Notes: a model not told the origin generated them from the sequence alone. DNA of 33,350 bases from Candidatus Ryanbacteria bacterium CG10_big_fil_rev_8_21_14_0_10_43_42 (GCA_002793915.1 PFEF01000004.1:1-33350); one strand, 5' to 3'; shown: positions 23,907 through 32,597, counted from the stretch's first letter. Numbers and translations are program-made.

Positions 23907-25499
23907 ATGCCCAATAAAAACAAACCGGTTATTCTTATCGTAATGGACGGCGTCGGGATAAGTCCGTATCCGAATGATTCTCCTTTCGCCCAGGCAACGA
24001 TTCCCACGTTTCATGAGCTGGAAACAAACTGGCCGTTTACCACGCTTCGTGCATCCGGTGTGGCGGTGGGTCTCCCTTGGGGTGAAGAGGGAAACAGTGA
24101 AGTGGGACATCTTACAATGGGGGCGGGACGCATTATTTATCATCATCTGCCCCGCATCATAACCGCCATTCAGGATAAATCCTTTTTCGAAAACGAGGCA
24201 TTTCTTACGGCATCCGCACATGTAAAAAAACGCAACAGCACACTGCATTTAATGGGGCTTTTTTCAACCGGTTCGGTGCATGCTTATATTGATCATTTGT
24301 ACGCACTTCTTGAATTTGCCGAAATGCAGGATATTCCCAATGTCATGATTCATATTTTTACGGACGGACGCGATGCTCCACCCGATGAAGCTCTTGGATT
24401 TATAAAACAATTTCGTGAACGCATGGATACGCTTTATCCCCGGGCGCGAATTGCATCGATTATAGGACGTCATTATGCGATGGACCGCGAAGAAAATTGG
24501 AATCTTACGGAACAGGCATATAATCTTCTAGTAAATAGTGTCGGAAATGCATTTAGGGATCCGGGGGAATACATCAAGCAGTCGTACGCCAACGGAAAAA
24601 CGGATGAATTTATTGATCCGGGATATCTTTTTGGAAACGAGGGTGTTCCGCGGGGAAGGGTGCAGGATGGAGATGCCGTTATTTACTATGATTTTCGCGA
24701 GGATTCCGTACGCCAGCTTACGGAGGCCTTTCTTTCGGATAATTTCTCATACTTTAACAGAGAAAAAAAATTGGAAGATATTTGTTTCGTAACCATGACG
24801 GAATACGAAAAGAGTTTTCCGGCACTGGTGGCATTTCCTCCGTTGGAAGTGGAGTGGCCGCTTGCACGCGTTATTAGCGAAGCGCATTTACTTCAGCTTC
24901 ATGTGGCAGAGACGGAAAAATATGCGCATATTAGTTATTTTTTTAATGGTGGCCGTGAGAAAGTATTTGACGGCGAGGAACGAAAGCTCATATCTTCACA
25001 GGTTGCCGGGCAATTTATAGAGCATCCCGAAATGGCGGCAGAGGAGATTATGCAGACAATACTTTCCGGTATTGATACCTACGATTTTATTCTCGCAAAT
25101 TTTGCAAACGGGGATATGGTGGGACATACGGGAAATTTTAAAGCCACGGTAAAAGCATTGGAGGTTTTGGATACAGTTTTAGGAAAGATTATTCCGCCGG
25201 TGCTCGAAATGGGAGGCGCTCTTGTTATAACTGCTGATCATGGAAATGCCGAAGAAAAGCGCACGCATGACGGCGAGCCGCGAACAAAACATACGGCAAA
25301 TCCGGTTCCGTTTTATGTGGTTGCGAATGGTATGAAGCGCGAAACGCCGCGTACACCGGACGAAATAACGGCCCAAAGAAAAGAAGTGGGCGGCGTACTG
25401 ACGGATGTTGCACCCACTGTTTTAGATCTTATGAATTTACGTCCCTCCGGTGAGATGGCGGGCATTAGTCTACTCTCTATTCTCAAAAACCAAGTATAA
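23907..25499 (+). CDS. gpmI: 2,3-bisphosphoglycerate-independent phosphoglycerate mutase
   Basis: The 530-residue protein belongs to the alkaline-phosphatase-like iPGM family. It opens with VILIVMDGVG (metal ligand D14), has the phosphoserine site S64 in EEGNSEVGHLTMGAGR, and closes with TADHGNAEE and RTKHTANPVPFYV, which supply the C-terminal metal ligands. The transferase-type insertion (IHIFTDGRDAPPDEALGFI, then ASIIGRHYAMDRE) is complete. The enzyme interconverts 3- and 2-phosphoglycerate in glycolysis with manganese. It converges on clpP with only 5 bp between the stop codons and no terminator there, so transcripts must overlap. Confidence 0.97.
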   Translation: MPNKNKPVILIVMDGVGISPYPNDSPFAQATIPTFHELETNWPFTTLRASGVAVGLPWGEEGNSEVGHLTMGAGRIIYHHLPRIITAIQDKSFFENEAFLTASAHVKKRNSTLHLMGLFSTGSVHAYIDHLYALLEFAEMQDIPNVMIHIFTDGRDAPPDEALGFIKQFRERMDTLYPRARIASIIGRHYAMDREENWNLTEQAYNLLVNSVGNAFRDPGEYIKQSYANGKTDEFIDPGYLFGNEGVPRGRVQDGDAVIYYDFREDSVRQLTEAFLSDNFSYFNREKKLEDICFVTMTEYEKSFPALVAFPPLEVEWPLARVISEAHLLQLHVAETEKYAHISYFFNGGREKVFDGEERKLISSQVAGQFIEHPEMAAEEIMQTILSGIDTYDFILANFANGDMVGHTGNFKATVKALEVLDTVLGKIIPPVLEMGGALVITADHGNAEEKRTHDGEPRTKHTANPVPFYVVANGMKRETPRTPDEITAQRKEVGGVLTDVAPTVLDLMNLRPSGEMAGISLLSILKNQV

Positions 25500-25504
25500 A
25501 GAAT

Positions 25505-26101
25505 TTATTTTCCGTTTGACGTTTTTCTCTTAATTATCTCATCAATAATACCGTACTTCTTTGCTTCTTCCGGTTCCATGTGGTAATCACGATCCGTATC
25601 TTTGTCTACTACGGTTATCGATTTCCCGGTGTGTTTTGAAAGGATCTGGTTAAGCTTGTCTTTTAATCGTAAGATGTGGCGTGCTGAAATTTCAATATCG
25701 GTAGCCTGTCCTTCAATGCCGCCCGCCATAATCTGATGAATCATTATCTCCGCATTGGGAAGTGCATAGCGTTTTCCTTTGGCTCCTGATGCCAAAAGAA
25801 GAGCCGCCCCCGATGCCGCAAGCCCTACGCAAATGGTAGAAACGGGCGGTTTTATGTATTGCATGGTGTCATATATGGCAAGCGCGGATGACACGGAGCC
25901 GCCCGGTGAATTTATATAAATCTGAATATCCTTCTTGGGATCTTGTGATTCCAAAAAGAGGAGCTGTGCAATAATGGCGTTTGCCATAGGATCGTTAATG
26001 GGGCCGCCAAGAAAAATAATACGCTCCTTTAATAAGCGCGAATAAATATCATAAGCGCGTTCGCCGTAAGTGGATTTTTCTATAACTGTTGGAATTAACA
26101 T
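25505..26101 (-). CDS. clpP: ATP-dependent Clp protease proteolytic subunit
   Basis: The 198-residue serine protease has the triad S97 ([14 protein letters not shown]), H122 (EIMIHQ) and D172 (DTDRDYHM). YINSPGGSV forms the oxyanion loop. Length and all motifs are standard for ClpP, which forms a 14-mer chamber and works with ClpX or ClpC unfoldases; none lies in the window. It follows the trigger factor gene after 44 bp on the same strand, the order found in many bacteria. No promoter of its own is obvious, so it is probably in one operon with tig. Confidence 0.97.
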   Translation of the reverse strand: MLIPTVIEKSTYGERAYDIYSRLLKERIIFLGGPINDPMANAIIAQLLFLESQDPKKDIQIYINSPGGSVSSALAIYDTMQYIKPPVSTICVGLAASGAALLLASGAKGKRYALPNAEIMIHQIMAGGIEGQATDIEISARHILRLKDKLNQILSKHTGKSITVVDKDTDRDYHMEPEEAKKYGIIDEIIKRKTSNGK

Positions 26102-26145
26102 TTTTTGATGCTAGGTAATAAATAACAGGTCGAAATATTTATATA

Positions 26146-27243
26146 TTACGCCGTCAAATTGTTTTTTTCCGAAGAATCGGACACATTGCCTATACCTTCG
26201 AGAAAGTGGAATACGCTTTCATTTCGCAGTACACCATAAGCATATTCTTTTACGCGCATGGGGTCAATTTGTTTTCGTACTTCCTCATCCTGTTTTTCCA
26301 TATACATATCTGCCCATGCCGTAACTTCTTTTTCCGTAGGATCTAAAGATTCTTTTTTACCGATCTCCTTTAATGTAAGCGCGCATTTTACCCGTCGTTC
26401 GGCATCCCCTCGCCATTCATTAAGCAGATCTTCCTCACCTTTTTTAATGTGCTTCAAGTATTCTTCCCATGGCATACCCATCTGACCTATATTCATCTGA
26501 AGTTCTTGGAGCATTTTTTGTTGTTCGGAAGCAATGAGAAGTTCCGGTAGGTCCATTTCCGCCTTCTCAATTATTGCATCTAAAATTCCCATCTTATGGC
26601 TGTCACGCGCTTTTTGTTCTTTCTCAAGTTTAAGATTTGCTTCAATGGTTGTTTTTAGTTCGGCAAGTGTTTTAAAGTTTCCTACCGATTTTGCAAATTC
26701 ATCGTCAAAAACGATTTTCGTACTTTCGTCAGTTTCGTGTGAAGACGATTCCTTTTTTTCTTCCCCCGCTTCCTTTTGTTCCCGTGTTTTCTTAAGCCAT
26801 TCAAGCGATTTTGTAATCTCTTCTTCCGTTACGGTGATAGGGTCTTTTTTCTCGGTATTCTTCTCCCGTGCAATGGCGGTATAGTCGGGAAGGGTAATGT
26901 CGGGCATAGTCATTACTTCCGCTTCCCATTCAAACGGATTACCTTTTGCCAGTTTTTTTATCTTTATCTGTGGCCGACCAATAGCGTCTATTTTATGTTC
27001 CGTGAGTACATGCGGGTAATGTTCCTCTAGTGCCATTTGTGCGGCTTCCTCCAAGAGTTTACCTTCCCCCACGCGCTCAAGCACCATATGTTCCGGAGCT
27101 TTCCCTTTTCTGAATCCGGGGAGCTCGGCTCCTTCCATAATCTGTTTTGTGGCGCGCGCAACAAAACGGTCAAAATCCTCTGCCGGAAGCACCCCCTCTA
27201 TTAATACAAGTGATTTTGGTTTCTTGGTTACTGTTGTTTGCAT
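26146..27243 (-). CDS. tig: Trigger factor lacking a recognisable PPIase domain
   Basis: The 365-residue protein has the N-terminal ribosome-binding domain with the signature GFRKGKAP (43-50) and an all-helical chaperone domain (about 185-350). Where the FKBP-type prolyl isomerase normally lies (about 100 residues) there is only a charged linker (about 150-185, KKTREQKEAGEEKKESSS), which explains the length below the usual 430. It should bind nascent chains at the ribosome exit but not catalyse proline isomerisation. A -35/-10 pair ends 6 bases before the ATG, so the mRNA is probably leaderless. clpP follows. Confidence 0.93.
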   Translation of the reverse strand: MQTTVTKKPKSLVLIEGVLPAEDFDRFVARATKQIMEGAELPGFRKGKAPEHMVLERVGEGKLLEEAAQMALEEHYPHVLTEHKIDAIGRPQIKIKKLAKGNPFEWEAEVMTMPDITLPDYTAIAREKNTEKKDPITVTEEEITKSLEWLKKTREQKEAGEEKKESSSHETDESTKIVFDDEFAKSVGNFKTLAELKTTIEANLKLEKEQKARDSHKMGILDAIIEKAEMDLPELLIASEQQKMLQELQMNIGQMGMPWEEYLKHIKKGEEDLLNEWRGDAERRVKCALTLKEIGKKESLDPTEKEVTAWADMYMEKQDEEVRKQIDPMRVKEYAYGVLRNESVFHFLEGIGNVSDSSEKNNLTA

Positions 27244-27249
27244 TACAAT

Positions 27250-27279
27250 AGTCTACCATATTTTTGAGAAAAATCAATA
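27250..27279 (-). promoter_or_regulatory. Promoter of tig-clpP (TTGATT-N18-TAGACT)
   Basis: On the minus strand TTGATT (27279-27274) and TAGACT (27255-27250) are 18 bp apart, and the -10 ends 6 bases before the ATG. No Shine-Dalgarno is present. Confidence 0.55.
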
Positions 27280-27497
27280 TATCCGGATGTTTTCTCGATA
27301 TTCTTCCAACACCCCAAACACCCTAATATATAGGGCATATAACGGTTGATTATGGCGTTTGAGGTCATTTTATTGTAGAATTGCGGACATCGGAATGCGG
27401 TATGTTTAAGAATGTCAAAAGCGGGCAGATTCCATTACCTAAGACGCGCCATCCTTCGGCCGGGAATCCCACTTTAATCATATTAAAAGTGAAGAAT

Positions 27498-27587
27498 GGA
27501 GAGGTGGCAGAGTCCGGTTGAATGCGCACGACTCGAAATCGTGTATACCGCAAGGTATCGAGGGTTCGAATCCCTCCCTCTCCGCCA
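27498..27587 (+). tRNA. tRNA-Ser (CGA)
   Basis: A 90-base cloverleaf with the long variable arm of class II tRNAs runs from GGAGAGG to an encoded CCA. The anticodon loop CTCGAAA gives anticodon CGA. The T-arm and acceptor end are partly duplicated downstream. Confidence 0.95.
27568..27586 (+). repeat. Direct repeat within the tRNA-Ser 3' end
   Basis: The 19 bases GAATCCCTCCCTCTCCGCC at the tRNA 3' end recur exactly at 27750-27768. A shorter inverted copy (AGAGGGATTCGAA) lies at 27632-27644. This is the usual look of an integrase attachment site, but no integrase gene is present in the window. Confidence 0.75.
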
Positions 27588-28352
27588 AAAACATATACCC
27601 ATTCCATGGGTATATGTTCCCTAAGTTGGAAAGAGGGATTCGAAGGGTACTTTTTTAGAATGCCGGGGGCATTATAAAAAAGACCCGGGCTGTGAAGGAG
27701 GAGTGAAGCAGGGGCCCGCGAAGCGGGATGCGGAACGACGGGTGAACAGGAATCCCTCCCTCTCCGCCCGTAGGACGAAGACCGCGCGCAGGCTCTTGTT
27801 GTCCTTTGTTCACAACAGGTTTTTCAGGTTCGAACCCGCCTTTTTCTTTGGGTCGACGAGACAGAGACTTTTCGAGGAGGAAGAATGGTTTTTTGGCTTG
27901 CAGACAGAGTTTTTTGTCCTTCAACGTGAGGTTCGAACCTAAGACCGTGAGTATCTCCTTTTTCGTCTTCGGATCACCTTGCGCAAACCATTCTCGGGCG
28001 AAGCAGGCAAACGTAAACGTCTGCTCTGTGGTTTAAGAGGTGTTTGCTCTTTTACATCAGGAGCGATGCGATGCACTTTTTTGGTTGTTGTTATATACTT
28101 CCATGGTACCACCTGTTATATCTCACAGAAAGTTTGTCTGATATTTTGGGTATCTGTCACTTCTTTCCGTTTCGATACCTCAACTGCTAAGCAATTCTAT
28201 GCAGTAGGGATTGCGAATTCTGGCGCCGCTCTTTTTGAGTCTGTTGCGCTGGGCGTAGGAACAGCAGATAATTCAACCTTGTTAAAAATTTTTAATTTCT
28301 ACCATAGCTTATGGGAGGCGATAGTTATAAAATATACTCAAGGAAGCGGATC
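27588..28352. other. Long non-coding stretch with tRNA-like fragments and hairpins
   Basis: No convincing gene is seen in 765 bases. It holds the exact 19-base copy of the tRNA-Ser end (27750-27768), a CCCGC-GAA-GCGGG hairpin (27715-27727), and two palindromic T-loop-like sequences AGGTTCGAACC (27826-27836 and 27929-27939). It also holds another GCGAAGC (27998-28004). The open frame ending at 28356 reads like coding only in its last part (about 28190-28350) and may be a decayed gene. It looks like the scar of past insertions next to tRNA-Ser. Confidence 0.55.
27750..27768 (+). repeat. Second copy of the tRNA-Ser 3' end repeat
   Basis: This is an exact copy of 27568-27586, 182 bp downstream. 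It lacks the rest of the tRNA and stands in non-coding DNA, consistent with an attachment-site remnant. Confidence 0.75.
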
Positions 28353-28715
28353 GTGAAAAACTTTCAAAATCCGCTACACAAATTTATGTATCAAAATGAT
28401 AAAAACAATAAAGGAATAGATTTAAGTGGTTCGACCAAAGATTCCGGCACCGATGTGAAGTTTAAAGAATATCGAATATCGCATCCATATTATCCTGAAA
28501 CGTCAAAGATTATTCGGTGGGTAATTAAATATTCAGGCGGGCTTGTCAAAGACGAAAAACAGGCAAGTTATGTTTTGTTTGGGTTTGTTGTGGCGGCAGC
28601 AGTTATTATTTTAATAGTTTTAATTTTTAGTAGAAGTTCATCAAGTGAGATTAGAAAGATAATACCGAAAAAAGAATATATTGATCCCCCAAAACCATGG
28701 ATACAAAATCTTTAA
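28353..28715 (+). CDS. Small single-pass membrane protein of the SGG family, directly upstream of a pilin
   Basis: The roughly 120-residue protein has a polar N-terminus, RWVIKYSGGLVKDEKQASYV, one membrane helix (LFGFVVAAAVIILIVLIF) and a tail with IDPPKPW. The GTG at 28353 is preferred over the upstream ATG because AAGGA lies 7 bases before it and TATACT (28333-28338) would start transcription near 28345. The SGG segment, helix and Pro-rich tail match the protein at 11743-12006. It overlaps the pilin gene by 19 bases, so the two are coupled, which suggests a role in pilin export or assembly. The function is not known. Confidence 0.7.
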   Translation: MKNFQNPLHKFMYQNDKNNKGIDLSGSTKDSGTDVKFKEYRISHPYYPETSKIIRWVIKYSGGLVKDEKQASYVLFGFVVAAAVIILIVLIFSRSSSSEIRKIIPKKEYIDPPKPWIQNL

Positions 28716-29194
28716 AACATAAATCCGGTTTTACGCTTATAGAGTTATTAGTGGTTATTGCCATCATTAGTCTTTTAGCCAGTATTGTATTAGCGAGTTT
28801 GAACAACGCACGGATTAAATCGAGAGATGTAAAACGACAAGGTGATTTAAAGCAATTACAACTTGCGTTGGAATTATTTTTTGATTCAAACGGAAGCTAT
28901 CCTAACGGTTGTTGGAATTATTATGAAAAAGACGGCATAAATTATATTCCCGGACTTGCCTCTTCATTTATTGCACAACTCCCCAGAGACCCCTTACAAG
29001 GTCAATCTTGCCCGGGGGGAATTGGCGACAACAGTAATTTAAGGACATATTATTATTGTTCAAATGGCCAAGAGTATAAAATTAATGTCTGCTCTGAAAG
29101 CGTAATTCCCCTGGGTAGCCCTTGGTATGATATCTTTCGTCCTGGGTATGCATGGATGGTATGTAGTGGAGAACCAGCTTGTAGTTCATTCTAA
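28697..29194 (+). CDS. Type IV pilin or pseudopilin with six cysteines
   Basis: The 165-residue precursor has a short basic leader (MDTKSLKHKSG) and the class III signal GFTLIELLVVIAIISLLASI, with predicted PilD-type cleavage between G11 and F12 and Glu5 of the mature chain present. The N-terminal helix continues to about residue 60 (RQGDLKQLQLALELFFDSNG), and the globular part contains six cysteines, enough for three disulfides. The family resembles the major pilins and PulG-like proteins of CPR. No prepilin peptidase is in the window. It probably uses PilB/PilC/PilMNO encoded at 12190-17921 and DsbA/VKOR for folding. Confidence 0.92.
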   Translation: MDTKSLKHKSGFTLIELLVVIAIISLLASIVLASLNNARIKSRDVKRQGDLKQLQLALELFFDSNGSYPNGCWNYYEKDGINYIPGLASSFIAQLPRDPLQGQSCPGGIGDNSNLRTYYYCSNGQEYKINVCSESVIPLGSPWYDIFRPGYAWMVCSGEPACSSF

Positions 29195-29360
29195 TCCCAA
29201 GCATTCCCACCCAAACTTTACCAAAAAGTTCCACGGGAACAAAAATTGGAGGAGAATTTTTTGAGGAAAATTTCTGCCCGCCTGTCAGATCTAAGACAAT
29301 TTATTGTAGGTTGGTTAATGCTTTGGAGTGTGATAATCTGACACGGCTGAATTATTATAT

Positions 29361-30101
29361 ATGAAAATACTCAAGATACGGAATAAAAATGCGATGCTAG
29401 AACTTTTGCAGAGCGGAGCTTCGTTCGAGAAGATATCTATTGCAAACGATCTGGATAGAGATAATCTCACGCAACAAATTATTACGGCGGCTGAGAAAAG
29501 ACGAATACCTATCGAGAAAGTGCCTATTCAAAAAATGGTGCGCCGGAGAAGCGGTCTTACCAGAGAAGTATTAGTGGGGTATCTCATACCTGAAAATATC
29601 CATACACTTAGGGATATTTTGGACGATCTTCATGAAAAAGACCGTTATCCGTTCTTTTTGCTTATTAACCGTGTTGATTTTGAAAGTAATATCGGCGTTA
29701 TTGCACGAACTGCCTTTGCCGCCGGTATAAACGGCCTTATTTTTCAGGGGGATGAGGAGAAATTTTTAAACGAAGAAACGGTCCATATTTCCATGGGTGC
29801 CATTATGCGTATCCCTCTTGTTAAAATGACCATTTTCGAAGCACTGAAAGAAATGCAGAAAAATGGCATTGCAACCATGTGTTTACAGATGGGGGGCGAG
29901 ATATATTCGGACGTAGATCTTTCGGGACCGGTTGCTTTTGTAGTGGGAGCGGAAGAAAAAGGGGTATCGGATGAAATACTTGAGCGGTGTGATAAAAAAA
30001 TATCAATTCCTATGCGTGATGGTATTGATTCCCTTAATGTGGGGGTAAGTACAGCTATTGTACTTTATGAAAAAATTCGCCAGGACGGAAAGGTACTTTA
30101 A
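29361..30101 (+). CDS. SpoU/TrmH-family RNA 2'-O-methyltransferase (RlmB-like)
   Basis: The 246-residue protein has an N-terminal substrate-binding domain (about 1-75) and a C-terminal SPOUT knot domain with the three motifs: NIGVIARTAFAAGING (motif 1), VAFVVGAEEKGVS (motif 2) and ISIPMRDGIDSLNVGVSTAI (motif 3). Length and layout match RlmB, which methylates G2251 of 23S rRNA, but TrmH-like enzymes for other rRNA sites look alike, so no symbol is given. Motif 1 has NRVDFESN where many relatives have D-P-x-N. The start has no Shine-Dalgarno; TATTAT sits directly before the ATG. Confidence 0.9.
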   Translation: MKILKIRNKNAMLELLQSGASFEKISIANDLDRDNLTQQIITAAEKRRIPIEKVPIQKMVRRRSGLTREVLVGYLIPENIHTLRDILDDLHEKDRYPFFLLINRVDFESNIGVIARTAFAAGINGLIFQGDEEKFLNEETVHISMGAIMRIPLVKMTIFEALKEMQKNGIATMCLQMGGEIYSDVDLSGPVAFVVGAEEKGVSDEILERCDKKISIPMRDGIDSLNVGVSTAIVLYEKIRQDGKVL

Positions 30102-30153
30102 TTAGAGGGTATGTTTTTGTGGTCTGCTATTCGTTTCCCGTATTGATTTCATT

Positions 30154-30459
30154 TTGTATGATGAAAGAATGTTTCGCAGAACAAAACGACATCAAAAAAA
30201 ACACGACGAATGCGTGCTTCGTTCGGCGAAATGGCATGCATGGAACGGGTATGCTGTTACGGCGGATTTACCCGGATATCCCCGCCCGAAAACAATTTAC
30301 GGCTACATTCCGGACATGATTGCCCGAAAGCGCGGACGAGAGGTGATACTGGAAGTGGAAACACATCTTTCGCTGTACAAGGATTCTGATCAACACAGAG
30401 CGTTTCGCTTGTATGCCAATAGAAAGAAGCACCGGCAGTTTCGGATTAAATTGGTTTAA
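30154..30459 (+). CDS. Small PD-(D/E)XK-like protein of unknown function
   Basis: The 101-residue basic protein has a hydrophilic N-terminal helix and a compact core: YGYIPDMIARKRGREVILEV, then ETHLSLYKDSDQHRAFRLYA. D54 after Pro and E67-x-E69 on the following strand resemble a minimal PD-(D/E)XK nuclease fold, except that the last position is Glu instead of Lys, so activity is uncertain. The DQHRAF helix would be the helix after the active site. Start codon is uncertain: ATG at 30154 or 30169, neither with a Shine-Dalgarno. It stands alone between the methyltransferase and DUF4446 genes. Confidence 0.6.
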   Translation: MYDERMFRRTKRHQKKHDECVLRSAKWHAWNGYAVTADLPGYPRPKTIYGYIPDMIARKRGREVILEVETHLSLYKDSDQHRAFRLYANRKKHRQFRIKLV

Positions 30460-30567
30460 ACGAAACTCGCTTTAGTTGTTATAAAACGTTATTTTTGCTA
30501 CACTTTTTGTATTGTACCTCATATTTTCAAGGATATTTTTTGCAATACGGAATAATATAACTCATTA

Positions 30568-31050
30568 ATGTATTTTATTATGTTTCCATCCACCGATGTT
30601 ATACTTTTTGGTGTTATTGCGGCATTCACTCTTGTTCTCTTGATGGTTATCTATCAGTTGTGGCGTGTGGAGAAGCGATTTGCCAGGCTCATGAAGGGAG
30701 GAGATGCAAAAAGCTTGGATGAAGTAATTGGACTTATGCGTCAAGAAATTGTGGAAGCGAAAAAAAATATACAGCATACCTACAATCATCTAAAAAATGT
30801 GGAAGAGCGCGTGCAGAGCGGTGTGCGCAAAGTGGAAATGGTGCGGTTTAACCCGTTTAAAGATGCCGGAGGAGATCAAAGTTTCTCGATAGCTCTTCTT
30901 GACGAAAAGCATAAAGGCGTGGTTATATCAAGTCTCTACTCGCGCGAAGGCGTGCGTGTATATGCAAAACCGGTAGACAATGGCACATCTACTTATGCCC
31001 TTTCGGTGGAGGAACAGCATGTTATTGATAATGCGACAAAGCAAGCGTAG
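30568..31050 (+). CDS. DUF4446-family membrane-anchored protein
   Basis: The 160-residue protein has one N-terminal membrane helix (about 9-31), a coiled-coil stretch (about 35-95, QEIVEAKKNIQHTYNHLKNV) and the DUF4446 C-terminal block: FNPFKDAGGDQSFSIALLD, then KGVVISSLYSREGVRVYAK. This family is common in Firmicutes and CPR; the function is unknown. A second in-frame ATG at 30580 is possible. It lies 5 bases before infB and likely shares its transcript. Confidence 0.88.
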   Translation: MYFIMFPSTDVILFGVIAAFTLVLLMVIYQLWRVEKRFARLMKGGDAKSLDEVIGLMRQEIVEAKKNIQHTYNHLKNVEERVQSGVRKVEMVRFNPFKDAGGDQSFSIALLDEKHKGVVISSLYSREGVRVYAKPVDNGTSTYALSVEEQHVIDNATKQA

Positions 31051-31055
31051 AAATT

Positions 31056-32588
31056 ATGCCTAAAAAATCTAAAGAACAAAACAATGAAGCGCATACGGTT
31101 CGTCCGCCCGTGGTGGTTGTAATGGGACATATTGATCATGGAAAAACAACGTTTCTTGATTATATCCGGGAGGCAAACGTGGCGGGAGGCGAGTCGGGGG
31201 GGATTACCCAGCATGTTGGTGCGCATGAAATGAAACACAACGACCGCCGCATTACATTTCTCGACACTCCGGGACACGAGGCGTTTTCTCGTATGCGTGC
31301 ACGCGGTGCGGGAGTGGCGGACGTGGCGATTTTGATGGTGGCGGCGGATGATGGCGTAAAGCCGCAAACCATAGAGGCTCTGAAAGCTATTAAAGATGCC
31401 GGCATACCGTTCGTTGTCGGTATTAATAAAATTGATAAGCTCGAAGCGGCTCCCGATAAGGTAAAGGGGGAGCTCGCCGAACATGAAGTTCTCGTGGAAG
31501 GATGGGGTGGAAATATACCGGTAGGGCTTATTTCCGCAAAAACGGGGGAAGGCGTGCCTGATCTTCTCGATCTCATTTTGTTGGTCGCTGATCTGGAAGA
31601 ATTTACCGGGGATCCGTCTTTACCCGGGCGTGGTGTGGTGATTGAATCGCATATGGACGGCCGGCGCGGTGTTACGGTAACGCTTCTTATAAAAGACGGT
31701 ACGCTTAGGCGCGGCGATTGGGTGCGTGTAGGGAATTGTTTGGCGAGTATTAAAATAATGGAGGACTCAAACGGAGATATTCAGAATGAAGCCATATTCT
31801 CAAGTCCGATGCGCGTATTGGGATTTAGTGCGGTTCCTGAAGTGGGGCAGGAGTTTGTTGCTTTTGCCAATAAGAAAGAGGCGGAGAAATTCATGTTTGA
31901 GGACCGTCCTTTAGCGGAAGACTCTACCGATGAATCTAAAACGGAGGAGGAAAAAAAGGATGTGGTTGAAATTCCTATTTTGATAAAAGCGGATGTAACG
32001 GGATCCGAAGAAGCTATCGCACAAAAAATCGAAGAGCTCTCCAAAGGACCAAACATAACACTGCGCGTTCTTAGGAGCGGTTTGGGAGATATTTCGGATG
32101 ATGATGTAAAAGCTGTTTCCGCACAGGAAGGCGCTATTATCGTAGGGTTTAAGGTGCGCGCTTCCGCTTCCGCCCATGCTCTTGCCGAACGTTTTTCTGT
32201 TACGATAAAAACATTTGATATTATTTATGAACTGATAGACTGGCTTAAAGAGGCGGTGGAGAATCGCATTCCGCCGGAGGTAGAGCGCGTGGAAGGGGGG
32301 AAGCTCTTGGTGCTTAAGGTGTTTAACAACGAAAAAAACAAACAGGTATTTGGCGGAAAGGTTACGGAGGGCGCACTGCGCATTAAAGCCATATTCGATT
32401 TGGTGCGAAAAGAGCATGTAATAGGCACGGGCACCATAACGAATCTTCAGCAAAATAAGATGAACGTGCAGGAAGTATTGGCGGGACTTGAATGCGGGCT
32501 TGCGGCGGAGGCGAATGCTGAAATAAAGGAAGGGGATGTGATTGCTACATATTCGGAACAAGTAACGCAAAGAAAACTCTCCGTTTAG
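31056..32588 (+). CDS. infB: Translation initiation factor IF-2, short form
   Basis: The 510-residue GTPase has G1 GHIDHGKT (24-31), switch I with GGITQHVGAH, G3 DTPGHEAF, G4 NKIDK and G5 SAK, followed by domain II, a long helix and the C-terminal initiator-tRNA-binding domain (NVQEVLAGLECGL). It starts only 15 residues before the G domain, so the long N-terminal domains of E. coli IF-2 are absent; a similar shortening is common in reduced genomes. A charged insert (TDESKTEEEKKD) separates domains II and III. rbfA follows after 9 bases. Confidence 0.97.
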   Translation: MPKKSKEQNNEAHTVRPPVVVVMGHIDHGKTTFLDYIREANVAGGESGGITQHVGAHEMKHNDRRITFLDTPGHEAFSRMRARGAGVADVAILMVAADDGVKPQTIEALKAIKDAGIPFVVGINKIDKLEAAPDKVKGELAEHEVLVEGWGGNIPVGLISAKTGEGVPDLLDLILLVADLEEFTGDPSLPGRGVVIESHMDGRRGVTVTLLIKDGTLRRGDWVRVGNCLASIKIMEDSNGDIQNEAIFSSPMRVLGFSAVPEVGQEFVAFANKKEAEKFMFEDRPLAEDSTDESKTEEEKKDVVEIPILIKADVTGSEEAIAQKIEELSKGPNITLRVLRSGLGDISDDDVKAVSAQEGAIIVGFKVRASASAHALAERFSVTIKTFDIIYELIDWLKEAVENRIPPEVERVEGGKLLVLKVFNNEKNKQVFGGKVTEGALRIKAIFDLVRKEHVIGTGTITNLQQNKMNVQEVLAGLECGLAAEANAEIKEGDVIATYSEQVTQRKLSV

Positions 32589-32597
32589 CAAGAGTCT

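Noticed and set aside
27365-27607. 80-aa minus-strand frame (GGEGGIRTLDTLR)
   Set aside because: It is the antisense translation of tRNA-Ser, a well-known false gene.
27979-28356. 125-aa plus-strand frame before the SGG membrane protein
   Set aside because: It has no start signal, its first half looks random, and a promoter and ribosome site for the next gene lie inside its end; at most it is a decayed remnant.
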